DNA from: an uncultured Alistipes sp.
Lineage (GTDB): Bacteria > Bacteroidota > Bacteroidia > Bacteroidales > Rikenellaceae
Direction: 5' to 3'
Assembly: GCF_902388705.1 (NCBI RefSeq)
Contig: NZ_CABMQJ010000010.1
Coordinates: 1 to 64,000, forward strand
DNA: 64,000 nucleotides
Below, in pieces: positions 52,627 to 62,381 of this stretch. A program made the translations under genes and the position numbers. Each line of letters starts with the position of its first letter. The first letter of the stretch is position 1. Below the pieces are notes generated by a model. It worked only from the letters and a program-made list of their open reading frames with translations, ran no database searches and was not told where the DNA came from.

Positions 52627-55600
52627 ATGATGAAACACTTACAAATTTTCGTCTGCCTGATGTGCCTGACGGTAACAACGTTAGCCCAGGCCCAGGAGGG
52701 GGGGGGAAGCGCCCCGTCACCGGCACGGTAACCGACAACCAGCAGATTCCGCTGGCCGGAGTTTCCGTCGTAGTCAAAGGCACACAAACAGGCGCCGTTA
52801 CCGGCGCAAACGGTAACTATTCGATCAATGCGGCCGACAACGCCGTTCTCCAGTTCTCATTCATCGGCTACAAGCCCCAGGAGGTTGCTATCAGCAACCG
52901 GACAACCGTCGACATCGTTCTGCAGGAAGAGGCCACGGCCCTCGACGAAGTCATCGTCGTAGGTTACGGCACACAGAAGAAAGCCAACCTCACCGGCGCC
53001 GTGGAACAAGTCACCAGCGAAGTATTCGCCGGACGTCCCAATTCCAACGTAGCGCAAATGCTGCAGGGACAAATCCCCAACCTCAATCTCAAACTCACCG
53101 ACGGAAAACCGAACCGCTCGGCATCGTTCAACATCCGCGGCACGACCTCCATCGGGCAGGGCGGCAGCGCACTCGTGCTCATCGACGGCGTCGAGGGCGA
53201 TGCTGCGATGCTCAACCCCGACGACATCGAGTCGGTGTCGGTGCTCAAAGATGCCGCGTCGTCCGCGATTTACGGTTCACGCGCTCCCTACGGCGTGGTG
53301 CTCATCACCACCAAGAGCGCGAAGAAAGGCCAGACCACGGTCAATTATTCGGCCAACTTCTCGTTCCAGGTGCCGACGAGCGTTCCCGACTACGAATCCG
53401 ACGGCTACACCTGGTCGGAACACTTCTACAACGCCTACTACAACTACAACCACTCGAATCCCTCGGGCATCAACAAGTCGCAGCAGTTCTCGACCGCATG
53501 GCTCGCCGAGTACAAGACCCGCAAGGAGAACGGGCAGCTCGGCACGGTCGTCAGCAACGGAGAGTGGGGCACGACCAAAGGGCGCTGGGTCTACTTCAAC
53601 GACAAGACCGACTACATCGGCATGATTTACAAGGATTACGTCTTCGCCCAGACGCACAACGTGTCGGTATCGGGCTCCGAGGGTAAGTTCGACTACTACC
53701 TCTCGGGACGCTACTACGGTTACGGCGGCCTGTACGACAGCCCGCACAACACCGACGAGTACAAGATGCTAAACACGCGCCTGAAAATCGGCTACCAAAT
53801 CAAACCGTGGCTCAAGATTACCAACAACTTCGACATCAGCCGCAACAAATACTACAACCCGGTGACCTATTCGGAGGGCAACGGCAACATATGGCGCAAC
53901 ATCGCCGACGAAGGACACCCCTCGTCGCCGATATGGAACCCCGACGGCACGATGACCATGTCGGCCGTCTATTCCGTGGGCGACCTGCTCTACGGCAACA
54001 GCCGGCGCACCTATATCAACGACTACGTGAACAATACGATCGGCGCGCAGGCTACCTTCTTCAACAACAAACTGCGCATAAACGGCGACTTCACCTACCG
54101 CAACAAGAACTACTACCGCACCATCAAACGCGTGCGTACGCCGTTCTCGAAGATCGCGGGCGTCGAGGAAACGCTGGCCGGCACCCAATCCTACATCTCG
54201 GAGTTGAGCCAGAATACGATTTACCTCTCGACGAACGAGTATGCCGAGTATGAAAATACGTTCGCCCAGAAGCATTACCTCAAGGCGATGGTCGGCTACA
54301 ACTACGAGGAGTCGAAGATGAAGAACCTCTATGCCTACAACGACGAGCTGCTGACCGAAACGGTCGACAACATCAACCTCGCGATGGGTACGGACAACCG
54401 CAGCATCACCGGCGCCTGGACAAAATGGCGTTCGGTTGGCACGTTTTTCCGCCTGAACTACATCTACGACAACCGCTACCTGCTGGAAGTCAACGGACGC
54501 TACGACGGTTCTTCGAAGTTCCCGTCGAACGAACGCTGGGCGTTCTTCCCCTCGGTATCGGCAGGCTGGCGCATGACTTCCGAGCACTGGTTCAAGGTCG
54601 ACCCCAAATGGATTTCGAACATCAAGCTCCGCGGATCGTACGGTTCGCTCGGCAACAGCAACGTGTCGGCCTACACCTACGACGAGGTATTCTCGTTCTC
54701 GAACGGCCGCATCATCAACGGCACCAAAGTCCGCTACACGGATGTCCCGAGCCCTATTCCGGACAACCTGACCTGGGAGACGTCGAAGACAATCGACGTG
54801 GGCATCGATCTCGGATTCTTCAACAACCGGCTGAACATCACCGCCGACTGGTACAACCGCAAGACCGAGGACATGTACACCGTGGGCCCGACGCTGCCCG
54901 ACGTCTACGGCGCATCTTCGCCCAAGGGCAACTACGCCGAAATGACCACCAAAGGCTATGAAATCTCAATCGAATGGCGCGACCAATTCAAACTGGCCCG
55001 CAAACCGTTCAACTACAGCATCCGCGCCACACTGGTCGACTACAAATCGAAAATCGACAAGTACAACAACTCGACGAAAAACCTCGGCACTTCGAATGCG
55101 CCCAGTTACTACGAAGGCATGACAATCGGTGAAATCTGGGGCTTCACGTCGCACGGGCTGTGGCAGGACGAGGCTGCCATCAACGCCGCCGAAGCCAAAG
55201 CCAAGGAGAACGGCCAGAAATACTACAACCCGCTGATGCAGACCGACAAGAAATACAAACTCTATCCGGGCGACATCAAGTTCGAAGACCTGAACGGCAA
55301 CGGCTATATCGACCGCGGCGCAAACACGGCCGACGACCCCGGCGACCGCCGCATCATCGGCAACACCGAGCCGCGCTACATCTACAGCATCAGCTTCAGC
55401 GCCGACTGGAACAACATTTTCTTCAACATCTTCTTCCAGGGCGTCGGCAAGCAGGACTGGTACCCGGCCAACGAGTCGTCGTTCATCTGGGGCCAGTACA
55501 ACCGTCCCTATGCGCAGATGCCGCGCTGGCAGGAGGGCAACTACTGGACCGAGGACAACCCGAACGCCTACCTGCCGCGTTACACCGGCTACTACGCACC

Positions 55601-55904
55601 GTTCTACAAAGGCGGCAGCAACGCCAACACGCGCTACCTGCAGGATGTGTCGTACATCCGCCTGAAGAACCTGCAAATCGGCTACAACCTGCCGGCGAAA
55701 TGGCTCAAGAAAATCGGACTGAAGAAAGTGAGCGTCTTTTTCTCGGGTGAGAACCTCTGGACATGGTCGCCCATGTACCGTCACACCCGGGACATCGACG
55801 TTGCCAACATCTACGGAAACGACGCCGAAATCACCACGACCGGCGACGGTTACAACTACCCGAGCATGAAAACCTACAGCCTCGGCCTGAATGTCACTTT
55901 CTAA
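52627..55904 (+). CDS. SusC/RagA-family TonB-dependent transporter (third pair), frameshifted at G9
   Basis: An outer-membrane transporter of about 1090 residues. The natural start is at 52627 or 52630, giving MMKHLQIFVCLMCLTVTTLAQAQE, a good signal peptide. Immediately after it a run of nine G (52698-52706) shifts the frame and this reading stops at a TAA about 20 codons on. The rest of the protein (regulatory-like domain from PVTGTVTDNQQIPLAGVSVV, signature EVIVVGYGTQKKANLTGAV, plug, barrel, end LGLNVTF) lies in another frame, which only begins at a TTG without a signal peptide. Ten or seven G would join both. SusD follows 12 bases downstream and shares its transcript, so a frameshift here may also affect SusD expression. 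It is either a phase-variable gene in its OFF state or a base-calling error. Confidence 0.88.
52698..52706. repeat. G9 homopolymer after the SusC signal peptide
   Basis: Nine consecutive G directly follow the codon region for the signal-peptide cleavage site. As in the AraC gene, ten or seven would restore the reading frame. Confidence 0.9.
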
Positions 55905-55916
55905 TACGCACCAACC

Positions 55917-57710
55917 ATGAAAAAAATACGCTATATAATCACTGCCGCGGCCCTGCTCCTCGCATCGTGCGACCTGACCGAGAACCAGCAGGCGACGGCC
56001 GACCGCAAAATGATCTTCGGGTCGGAAACAGGTATGAAGAACTACGTATATTCGTTCTACAACAAACTGCCGAATTACGACAATGCGTTCAAAAAAGACC
56101 TTACCTCCGACTACGGGGCAAAGAACTCCATCGGCACCTACGAGGCGGGCGCCTATACCACCGAAACCTCGACCAGCTGGAGCTGGGGCGACCTGCGCAA
56201 CGTCAACTATTTCATCAAGTACAACACCGACGCAGGGGTCAGCGAAACCATTCGCAACAACTACACGGGCATCGCGAAATTCTTCCGGGCCTACTTCTAT
56301 TTCGACAAACTCGTAACCTACGGCGAGGTGCCGTGGATCGACGAGCCGCTCGAGCCGGAAGACCCGCGCCTCTACGCCGGACGGGATACGCGCGACGTGA
56401 TCATCACGAAGATGATCGAAGACCTCGACTACGCCTATGCGAATATCACCACGAGCGGCATTACAGGCAACTCGAACACCGTCAACAAATGGACGCCGCT
56501 GCTGTTCAAGTCGCGCGTCTGCCTGTTCGAGGCCTCGTGGCGCAAGTACCATGCGAACACGGACTATGTCAAGGGGTGCACCATCCCGGCCGACGAGCTT
56601 TTCCGGCAGGCAGCCGAAGCGGCGAAAACGGTCATGGACGACGGCCCCTACAAAATCCACACGGGAACGGCCTACGCCAACGGCCGCGGCGCCTACCGCG
56701 ACTTGTTCATCAGCGACAACACGGTGACCGAAGAGGTGATGCTGGCCGTATCGCTCGACAAAGTGCTCCAGCTGGGCGAACAGAACTGGTACCTCAACTC
56801 TTCGACCTACGGGCCGCACCTCTGCATGACGCGGCCTTTCGCCAAGACGTACCTCAACATCGACGGCACGTTCTACAACGAGAAAAAAGCCGACGGGACG
56901 TACAAGAACTTCATCGAGGAAACCACCGGCCGCGACCTGCGCCTGAACCAGACCATCCGCGGATACGACTACACCCGCAAGGACTCGAAAGGCAACTACG
57001 TACCGACGTCGGCAAACTTCACCGGACATACCCTGACGGGCTACCAGTTCACCAAATACGTCATGGACGACGTATCCTACGACGACGGCCGCACCAACGA
57101 CAACGACATTCCGATCTTCCGCTACGCCGAGGTGCTGCTCAACTACGCCGAGGCCAAAGCCGAACTCGGGACGCTGACCGATGCGGACTGGAAAGCGACG
57201 ATCGGCGAACTGCGCCGCCGCGCAGGCATCACGGGCGGGGCGCTCGACGCCAAACCCACGACCGTGGACTCCTACCTGCAAAAGACCTACTACCCGGATA
57301 TTACCGACCCCGTGCTTCTCGAGATACGCCGCGACCGCGCAATCGAGCTCTGCCTCGAGGGAATGCGCCTGATCGACCTCAAACGCTGGGCCTGCGGCAG
57401 CCTGTGGCAGGATGCAGAGTGGACGGGAACGTACATTCCGGCACTGGACACGCCGCTGGACATGAACGGCGACGGCACGGACGACGCTTACTTCACGACC
57501 GACACCAAGTATTCGGGCCCGCACAAGGGAATCGCCGTATTCCTGACCGGCGCCCAGAGCGTGAAACAGCTCACCGACGACCCGAACAACGGATACGTAA
57601 TGTTCTACAACGAAACCTCGCGCACCTGGAACGACAACATGTACCTCTACCCGATTCCGTCGCAGGTTCGCGTCAAGAACCCGGCCTTGAGCCAGAACCC
57701 CGGCTGGTAG
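55917..57710 (+). CDS. SusD/RagB-family lipoprotein (third pair)
   Basis: A 597-residue surface lipoprotein with lipobox at C18 (LLLASC). The helical core and C-terminal motifs (EVLLNYAEAKAELG, RDRAIELCLEGMRLIDLKRWACG, NPALSQNPGW at the end) are standard. It lies 12 bases after the third SusC, at the end of the operon, before a strong terminator. With the transporter off, this protein would lack its partner. It is intact in frame. Confidence 0.95.
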   Translation: MKKIRYIITAAALLLASCDLTENQQATADRKMIFGSETGMKNYVYSFYNKLPNYDNAFKKDLTSDYGAKNSIGTYEAGAYTTETSTSWSWGDLRNVNYFIKYNTDAGVSETIRNNYTGIAKFFRAYFYFDKLVTYGEVPWIDEPLEPEDPRLYAGRDTRDVIITKMIEDLDYAYANITTSGITGNSNTVNKWTPLLFKSRVCLFEASWRKYHANTDYVKGCTIPADELFRQAAEAAKTVMDDGPYKIHTGTAYANGRGAYRDLFISDNTVTEEVMLAVSLDKVLQLGEQNWYLNSSTYGPHLCMTRPFAKTYLNIDGTFYNEKKADGTYKNFIEETTGRDLRLNQTIRGYDYTRKDSKGNYVPTSANFTGHTLTGYQFTKYVMDDVSYDDGRTNDNDIPIFRYAEVLLNYAEAKAELGTLTDADWKATIGELRRRAGITGGALDAKPTTVDSYLQKTYYPDITDPVLLEIRRDRAIELCLEGMRLIDLKRWACGSLWQDAEWTGTYIPALDTPLDMNGDGTDDAYFTTDTKYSGPHKGIAVFLTGAQSVKQLTDDPNNGYVMFYNETSRTWNDNMYLYPIPSQVRVKNPALSQNPGW

Positions 57711-57730
57711 CAGCCGCCTGTCGTTAAACC

Positions 57731-57766
57731 GAAGCCTCCGTACCGACTTGGTACGGAGGCTTTTTC
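57731..57766 (+). terminator. Terminator after the third SusC/SusD pair
   Basis: GCCTCCGTACC (57734-57744) pairs with its complement (57750-57760), followed by five T. Confidence 0.88.
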
Positions 57767-57832
57767 GCGTATCCCGCATTCCGCAGCACACTTCCACGTC
57801 GCCGGTTTCGGCGCGGGGACAGGTCCCCAATA

Positions 57833-57863
57833 AAACAGGCCGGAGAATCTCTCCGGCCTGTTA
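57833..57863 (-). terminator. Terminator after tatC
   Basis: ACAGGCCGGAGA (57835-57846) pairs with its complement (57849-57860); on the minus strand a T-run follows. Confidence 0.85.
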
Positions 57864-57896
57864 TGTACATCGTCCGCAACCGCGGCTTCGCAAAGC

Positions 57897-58676
57897 CTAT
57901 TCCCGGACGAACTTTATTCCCAGTTCGTACAACAGGTAAAGCGGCAGGAAAACGATCATCAGCGTGAACGGGTCGCCCGTCGGGGTGATAATCGCAGAGA
58001 GTACCAGCAGGATAACGACAGCGTGTTTCCGGTATTTCCGGAAGAACGACTTGCGCACGAGCCCCAGTTTGGAAAGCAGCCACGCCAGCAGCGGCATCTC
58101 GAATACGATTCCCATGACGAATACGAGCATCAGGAAATTACCCATGTAGGAGTTCAGCGATATCTGGTTGGTAATCATCGCACTCAACTGGTATTCGGTC
58201 AGGAAGCGGAACGTAAAGGGGAAGACCAGCAGGTAACCCACGGCGCATCCCAGGAAAAACATAAACGTCCCGAATACGAACGCCAGGCCGACGCTCTTCC
58301 GCTCGGTGTCGAACAGGGCCGGCTGCACGAACCGCCATGCCTCGAATATCAGGTAGGGGAATATCAGCACCAACCCGAACCAGAACGACGTGCTGATGTG
58401 GGTCAGGAATTGCGACGCGACGTTGATGTTGATGATCTCTACGGAAAAATGGTCGTTGCTGAAATCGGGGAACAGCGGGCTCACGCCGCCCAGTTTGGAC
58501 AACCACCTGTAAAGGGGAAAATCGGATGTGGTCGGGGCCAGCACGAAATTGTCGAACAGGTAGGGCATGAGGCAGAAACAGACGACCACAAATACAAACA
58601 GGACGGCTATCACGCGCACCAAAGCCCAACGCAGGTCTTCGAGGTGTCCCCAGAACGTCATTTCCTTTTCTTCCAT
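57897..58676 (-). CDS. tatC: Twin-arginine translocase subunit TatC
   Basis: An inner-membrane receptor of the Tat system, which exports folded proteins; TatC binds the twin-arginine signal. At 259 residues with about six membrane segments it is the normal size. The N-terminal cytoplasmic motif HLEDLRWALVR (about residues 10-20, family consensus HLxELR) and the later FEMPLLAWLLSKLGLV, with the conserved glutamate, are present. It is the last gene of the oxidoreductase region but separated from the isomerase gene by a hairpin at 58731-58766, so it may be partly independent. tatA lies about 3.5 kb upstream, on the other side of the Tat-exported oxidoreductase. Confidence 0.95.
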   Translation of the reverse strand: MEEKEMTFWGHLEDLRWALVRVIAVLFVFVVVCFCLMPYLFDNFVLAPTTSDFPLYRWLSKLGGVSPLFPDFSNDHFSVEIININVASQFLTHISTSFWFGLVLIFPYLIFEAWRFVQPALFDTERKSVGLAFVFGTFMFFLGCAVGYLLVFPFTFRFLTEYQLSAMITNQISLNSYMGNFLMLVFVMGIVFEMPLLAWLLSKLGLVRKSFFRKYRKHAVVILLVLSAIITPTGDPFTLMIVFLPLYLLYELGIKFVRE

Positions 58677-58730
58677 GGCATAGTAGTTTTTCGCTCCGGA
58701 CAGAATTTCCGGAGGTATTCATGTTATTAA

Positions 58731-58766
58731 AATATCCGGCTATCCGTCAAGATAGCCGGATATTTT
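58731..58766 (-). terminator. Hairpin between the isomerase gene and tatC
   Basis: AATATCCGGCTATC (58731-58744) pairs with its complement (58751-58764), and a short T-run follows on the minus strand. It may partly separate tatC from the upstream genes. Confidence 0.7.
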
Positions 58767-58781
58767 CAATCGTCCGGAGAA

Positions 58782-59687
58782 CTATTTGCTGTACGAGGCC
58801 TTGACAAAAGGCGCCTTAAGCAGGTAATCCAGACTCAATTTAACGCTTTTCTCGACGTCGTAGCTGTACTGCTCGACCTCGACGATGATGTTTTCGACAC
58901 CTGCCGTCTTGGCGTTCTCGAAAATAGCGTCGAAGCCCACCATACCGCTCTGGCCGATTTCACGGCGATCCTTGATGTGGAGCATCTTGAAGCGGCCGGG
59001 ATATTTATGGAAATAATCAACGGGGCTCGCCTGACCCATTACCGCCCAGTAAACGTCCAGTTCGATGAACAGGTTTTCGGGGTCGGTGTTCTCAATCATG
59101 TAGTCCAGCATCACCGCCTTGTCCTCGACTTTCTTGAACTCGTGGGCGTGGTTGTGGTAACCGTACTTAATCCCGGCTTCCCTGCACTTCTTGCCGATTG
59201 CGTTGAGGTAGTTGCAGTAGGTCTGCATGTCCTTGAGCGTCTTGGGAACGGGCAGGTACGGGGTAACGATGTACTCCATGCCCGCAGCCTTGTGCGCTGC
59301 GATGCACTGATCCCACCATTTCATCGACTCGGAGAAATCGCCCGAAGCCAGTTCCTCGTCCGAGAGGCCCTTGCCGCAGTGCGAAGAGAGCACTTTCATG
59401 CCGGCTGCTTCCACGTCGCGCTTGAACTCCTCGGGAGTCTTGCCGTAGAACTTGCCGTCGTTGTAGCTGGCAGCCTCAACGGAGGTGTAACCCATGTCGC
59501 CCAGCGACTTCAGTATCTTACTGTAATCATGCTGGTTCCGGCCGAAGCTTCCGATCAGATCCCGGACCGAATAGAGCTGGATGCCGATATCCTTCTTTGC
59601 CTCCTTCTTCGCCTTGGCGAATGCCCCGCAGGGGAGCATCGCCGAAGCGAGGAGGATGCAAACCGCTGTAAACAGTTTACGTTTCAT
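58782..59687 (-). CDS. Exported sugar isomerase/epimerase-fold (AP endonuclease 2 family) protein
   Basis: A 301-residue TIM-barrel protein of the xylose-isomerase-like superfamily (sugar phosphate isomerases/epimerases). Start at 59687 gives signal peptide 1-24 (ending CGAFA), unusual for a family that is mostly cytoplasmic. The metal-binding pattern includes YGYHNHAHEFKK (about 170-181), IENTDPENLFIELDVYWAVMG and MLHIKDR. Its position 23 bases after the DUF1080 gene suggests that it works on the product of that hydrolase in the periplasm, possibly as an isomerase or epimerase of a keto-sugar. The reaction itself is not known. Confidence 0.8.
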   Translation of the reverse strand: MKRKLFTAVCILLASAMLPCGAFAKAKKEAKKDIGIQLYSVRDLIGSFGRNQHDYSKILKSLGDMGYTSVEAASYNDGKFYGKTPEEFKRDVEAAGMKVLSSHCGKGLSDEELASGDFSESMKWWDQCIAAHKAAGMEYIVTPYLPVPKTLKDMQTYCNYLNAIGKKCREAGIKYGYHNHAHEFKKVEDKAVMLDYMIENTDPENLFIELDVYWAVMGQASPVDYFHKYPGRFKMLHIKDRREIGQSGMVGFDAIFENAKTAGVENIIVEVEQYSYDVEKSVKLSLDYLLKAPFVKASYSK

Positions 59688-59710
59688 AATATAGCCTGTC
59701 AACGGGTTCG

Positions 59711-60589
59711 TTAGTCGAGCACCTTAACGCGGATGTTGCGGAACCATACATCGTCGCCGTGATCCTGGAAGCCGATGTAACCCTCACGCTGTGCGCCGCC
59801 GCAGTTGTTGAGCAGTTCGAAAGCCAGCGGCCATTTCTCGGGGCTGAATTTGCTCTTCTCGAGCATCTCCGTCCACTGGGGAGTCCACAGGTGGTATTCG
59901 ACCACGTTCTGGTCGTTCTGGCCGTGTACGACGGTGCCTTTGTAAACCATAATCTTCGCCTTGTTCCACTCGCCGTAGGGCTTGGAGTTCTGCGGAACGG
60001 CCGGAATCATGTCGTACAGCGACGCCGACTTGCGGTTGCCGTCGACACCCAGCTTGGCATCGGGATGGTTCTCGTTGTCGAGTACCTGGTACTCGGGGCT
60101 GGAGATGTAAATCGGCTCCATCTTCTGCTTGCCGTCCTTGGTCGTAGCGACCTCCTGTGCGAGGTAGAAGATACCCGAGTTGCCGCCTTTGGCCACTTTC
60201 CACTCCACTTCGAGTTCGAAGTTCTTGAATTTGTGCGTGAAAATCAGGTCGCCGCCGTCGCCGTCCTGGGCTTCACCGCCGCCGGAGCCGTTGAACTTGA
60301 TGGCACCGTTGTCGATTGTCCACTTGGTGGGGACATGGTCTTTTCCGTAACCGCGCCAGCCGTTGAAGGTCTTGCCGTCGAAGATAACGTAATACCCGTC
60401 CTTGTCCTGCGGGAAGCCGGCGAGATCCACCGTAGCATTCTCGATGACTTTGTATTCGGGTACGGCTTTGGTTTGCGCCGTTGCATCCGCCTTGGTATCG
60501 GCAGCCTTGGTTTTGGCGCCGCGTCCGCCGCAGGCTACCAGCGACACGCTCATTGCGAGGCAGGTCGAAAACAAAAAGAACTTTTTCAT
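59711..60589 (-). CDS. DUF1080 (3-keto-disaccharide hydrolase family) lipoprotein
   Basis: A 292-residue lipoprotein; lipobox C20 (SLVAC) followed by a Lys/Ala/Thr-rich linker (to ~45). The rest is the concanavalin-like DUF1080 domain, opening with YVIFDGKTFNGWRGYG and containing GEAQDGDGGDLIFTHKFKNFELEVEWKVAKGGNSGIFY and IGFQDHGDDVWFRNIRVKVL. Characterised members cleave 3-keto-glycosides made by an oxidoreductase. The adjacent Gfo/Idh gene, 49 bases upstream, makes that the natural reading. It sits at the periplasmic or surface face by its lipoprotein signal. Confidence 0.88.
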   Translation of the reverse strand: MKKFFLFSTCLAMSVSLVACGGRGAKTKAADTKADATAQTKAVPEYKVIENATVDLAGFPQDKDGYYVIFDGKTFNGWRGYGKDHVPTKWTIDNGAIKFNGSGGGEAQDGDGGDLIFTHKFKNFELEVEWKVAKGGNSGIFYLAQEVATTKDGKQKMEPIYISSPEYQVLDNENHPDAKLGVDGNRKSASLYDMIPAVPQNSKPYGEWNKAKIMVYKGTVVHGQNDQNVVEYHLWTPQWTEMLEKSKFSPEKWPLAFELLNNCGGAQREGYIGFQDHGDDVWFRNIRVKVLD

Positions 60590-60638
60590 AGATTGCTTTT
60601 TATTTTAATTGATTTCGTAAAATTCGGTTTATGGATGA

Positions 60639-62111
60639 TTAACGGGGCATGTCGGGCAGTTTCCAACCGTCGCGGTAGGTGTGCTTGATAAGCTCCTGTG
60701 CGAACTGCTGGGCATTGACGGGATCCGTCCAGGTCTTGTTGAACGTAGGATGTCCGTCGGTAATGCTGAAGCCGTCCTTGATGACCGTCCTGATCGTCGC
60801 GTCGTCGGGAATATTGGTGAAACGCATGTTCTCGCCGTCCCATACCAGCTCCCGGTTCAGGCTCTGCAGGCGGACAGCCAGCACACCCATAACGACCATT
60901 TCGTTGAACGGGCCGGCCTCGCTGAAGTCCGATGCGCTCAACACGCGGTCGTCGGCATCCTCCTTGCAGGCACGCACCCAGTCCATCTGGTGCGACTCCT
61001 TCACCTCGCGCAGCACCTTCGGCGCATTGGGCACACGACCCGACACCAGGTAGGGGTTCACTCCGTAGCAGCCGCAGATCAGCGTATCCTTCGTACCGTA
61101 GAAAATAACGCCGCCGCCGGCCATGTTCAGGTCTTTGCCTGCGGGCAGTCCCTCGGGACGCTCCGGTTTCAGGCCGCCGTCGTACCAATATACTTCCACT
61201 TCGGGCATGGCGACTTTCGGCATGTTATCACGTGCCGGGAAGACGAACTTAACCGTCTGCGCCATCGGTGCGGACTCGTTGAGCAGCAGCGTCGAGCTAC
61301 CCTGCACCTTGGTCGGGTATCCGAGCTTCAGGCCCTTGAATACCGGGTGGAGGATATGGCAGGCCATATCGCCCAGTGCGCCGGTACCGAAGTCCCACCA
61401 GCCGCGGAAGTTCCACGGAGTGTAAATCGCATTGTAGGGACGGTAGGCTGCCGGGCCGATAAAGGCATCCCAGTTCATCGTCTTGGGAACGCGCTGGTTG
61501 TCCTCGGGACGGCTCAAGCCCTGCGGCCAGATAGGACGGTCGGTGAAGGTTTCGACTTTGCGCACCTCGCCGATTTCGCCGTTCCAAATCCACTCGCAAA
61601 CCTTGCGGACGCCTTCGTCCGACGCACCCTGGTTACCCATCTGGGTCGCAACCTTGTATTTGTCAGCCAATTTCGTCAGCAGGCGGGACTCGTAAACCGT
61701 ATGGGTCAGCGGTTTCTCGACATAGACGTGCTTGCCGGCAGTCATCGCATCGGCTGCGATAATCGCGTGCGTATGGTCGGCGGTAGCCACCATCACGGCG
61801 TCGGCCGATTTGAGCATCTCGTCGAACATCTTACGGTAATCGTTGTACTTTTTGGCAGCGGGGTAACGCTTGAAGACATGGTCGGCGTATTTCCAGTCGA
61901 CGTCGCACAGGCCGATGATGTTCTGGCTTTCCAGCCCTTTCAGCACCGAGGAACCGCGTCCGCCGATACCCACGCCCAGAATGTTGAGCTTATCGCTGGG
62001 CGCCGTATAACCGAACTTCTTACCTAAAACCGTACTGGGGACAACTGCTAAACCGATTGCAGCCGCAGCTCCTTTTTTCAGGAACTTTCTTCTTGACATT
62101 TCGTGTGACAT
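60639..62111 (-). CDS. Tat-exported Gfo/Idh/MocA-family oxidoreductase
   Basis: A 490-residue NAD(P)-binding oxidoreductase with a twin-arginine signal: MSRRKFLKKG with R7-R8, then a hydrophobic stretch ending near G30. A second in-frame ATG at 62099 would start right at MSRR; both keep the RR. The Rossmann motif is LGVGIGGRGS (about 46-55), and the family's EKP motif is E132-K133-P134 (YVEKPLTH). Export by Tat implies that it folds with its cofactor bound before crossing, as for glucose-fructose oxidoreductase. With DUF1080 next door, it is a candidate sugar C3-dehydrogenase acting in the periplasm. It is 34 bases from tatA. Confidence 0.9.
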   Translation of the reverse strand: MSHEMSRRKFLKKGAAAAIGLAVVPSTVLGKKFGYTAPSDKLNILGVGIGGRGSSVLKGLESQNIIGLCDVDWKYADHVFKRYPAAKKYNDYRKMFDEMLKSADAVMVATADHTHAIIAADAMTAGKHVYVEKPLTHTVYESRLLTKLADKYKVATQMGNQGASDEGVRKVCEWIWNGEIGEVRKVETFTDRPIWPQGLSRPEDNQRVPKTMNWDAFIGPAAYRPYNAIYTPWNFRGWWDFGTGALGDMACHILHPVFKGLKLGYPTKVQGSSTLLLNESAPMAQTVKFVFPARDNMPKVAMPEVEVYWYDGGLKPERPEGLPAGKDLNMAGGGVIFYGTKDTLICGCYGVNPYLVSGRVPNAPKVLREVKESHQMDWVRACKEDADDRVLSASDFSEAGPFNEMVVMGVLAVRLQSLNRELVWDGENMRFTNIPDDATIRTVIKDGFSITDGHPTFNKTWTDPVNAQQFAQELIKHTYRDGWKLPDMPR

Positions 62112-62145
62112 GGTTTCTTGATTTAAGTTAGTGATTTATAGATGG

Positions 62146-62337
62146 CTATTTATTCGTATCCGTATTTTCGATGTCGTTTTCAATGTTGTTCATTCCCTCC
62201 TTGAAGCTCCGGACACCCTTGCCCAGTCCCTTCATCAGTTCAGGAATTTTCTTGCCGCCGAAAAGCAGCAGCACCACGAGTGCGATGACGATAATCTCGC
62301 CCGCACCCAGATTGCCGATAAACAGTAAATTATTCAT
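62146..62337 (-). CDS. tatA: Twin-arginine translocase subunit TatA/E
   Basis: A 63-residue protein with an N-terminal hydrophobic helix (about residues 9-27), the hinge FGGKKIPEL and an amphipathic helix (KGLGKGVRSFKEG), followed by an acidic tail: a complete TatA/TatE. No separate tatB is seen; in many Bacteroidetes one TatA-type protein serves. It lies in the middle of the oxidoreductase operon (44 bases after one Gfo/Idh gene, 34 before the Tat-exported one). Confidence 0.95.
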   Translation of the reverse strand: MNNLLFIGNLGAGEIIVIALVVLLLFGGKKIPELMKGLGKGVRSFKEGMNNIENDIENTDTNK

Positions 62338-62381
62338 GGTCGAATGTTTTTAAAAGATTTATATAGTTCGTTTCAGGTCAT

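Noticed and set aside
52620..52710. TTG start for the third SusC without a signal peptide
   Set aside because: An outer-membrane transporter needs a signal peptide. A good one is encoded in the other frame, ending at the G9 tract, so a frameshift explains the data better.
54966..57830. 954-codon open frame on the minus strand
   Set aside because: Antisense to the third SusC/SusD pair; Val/Arg-rich with no recognisable domain.
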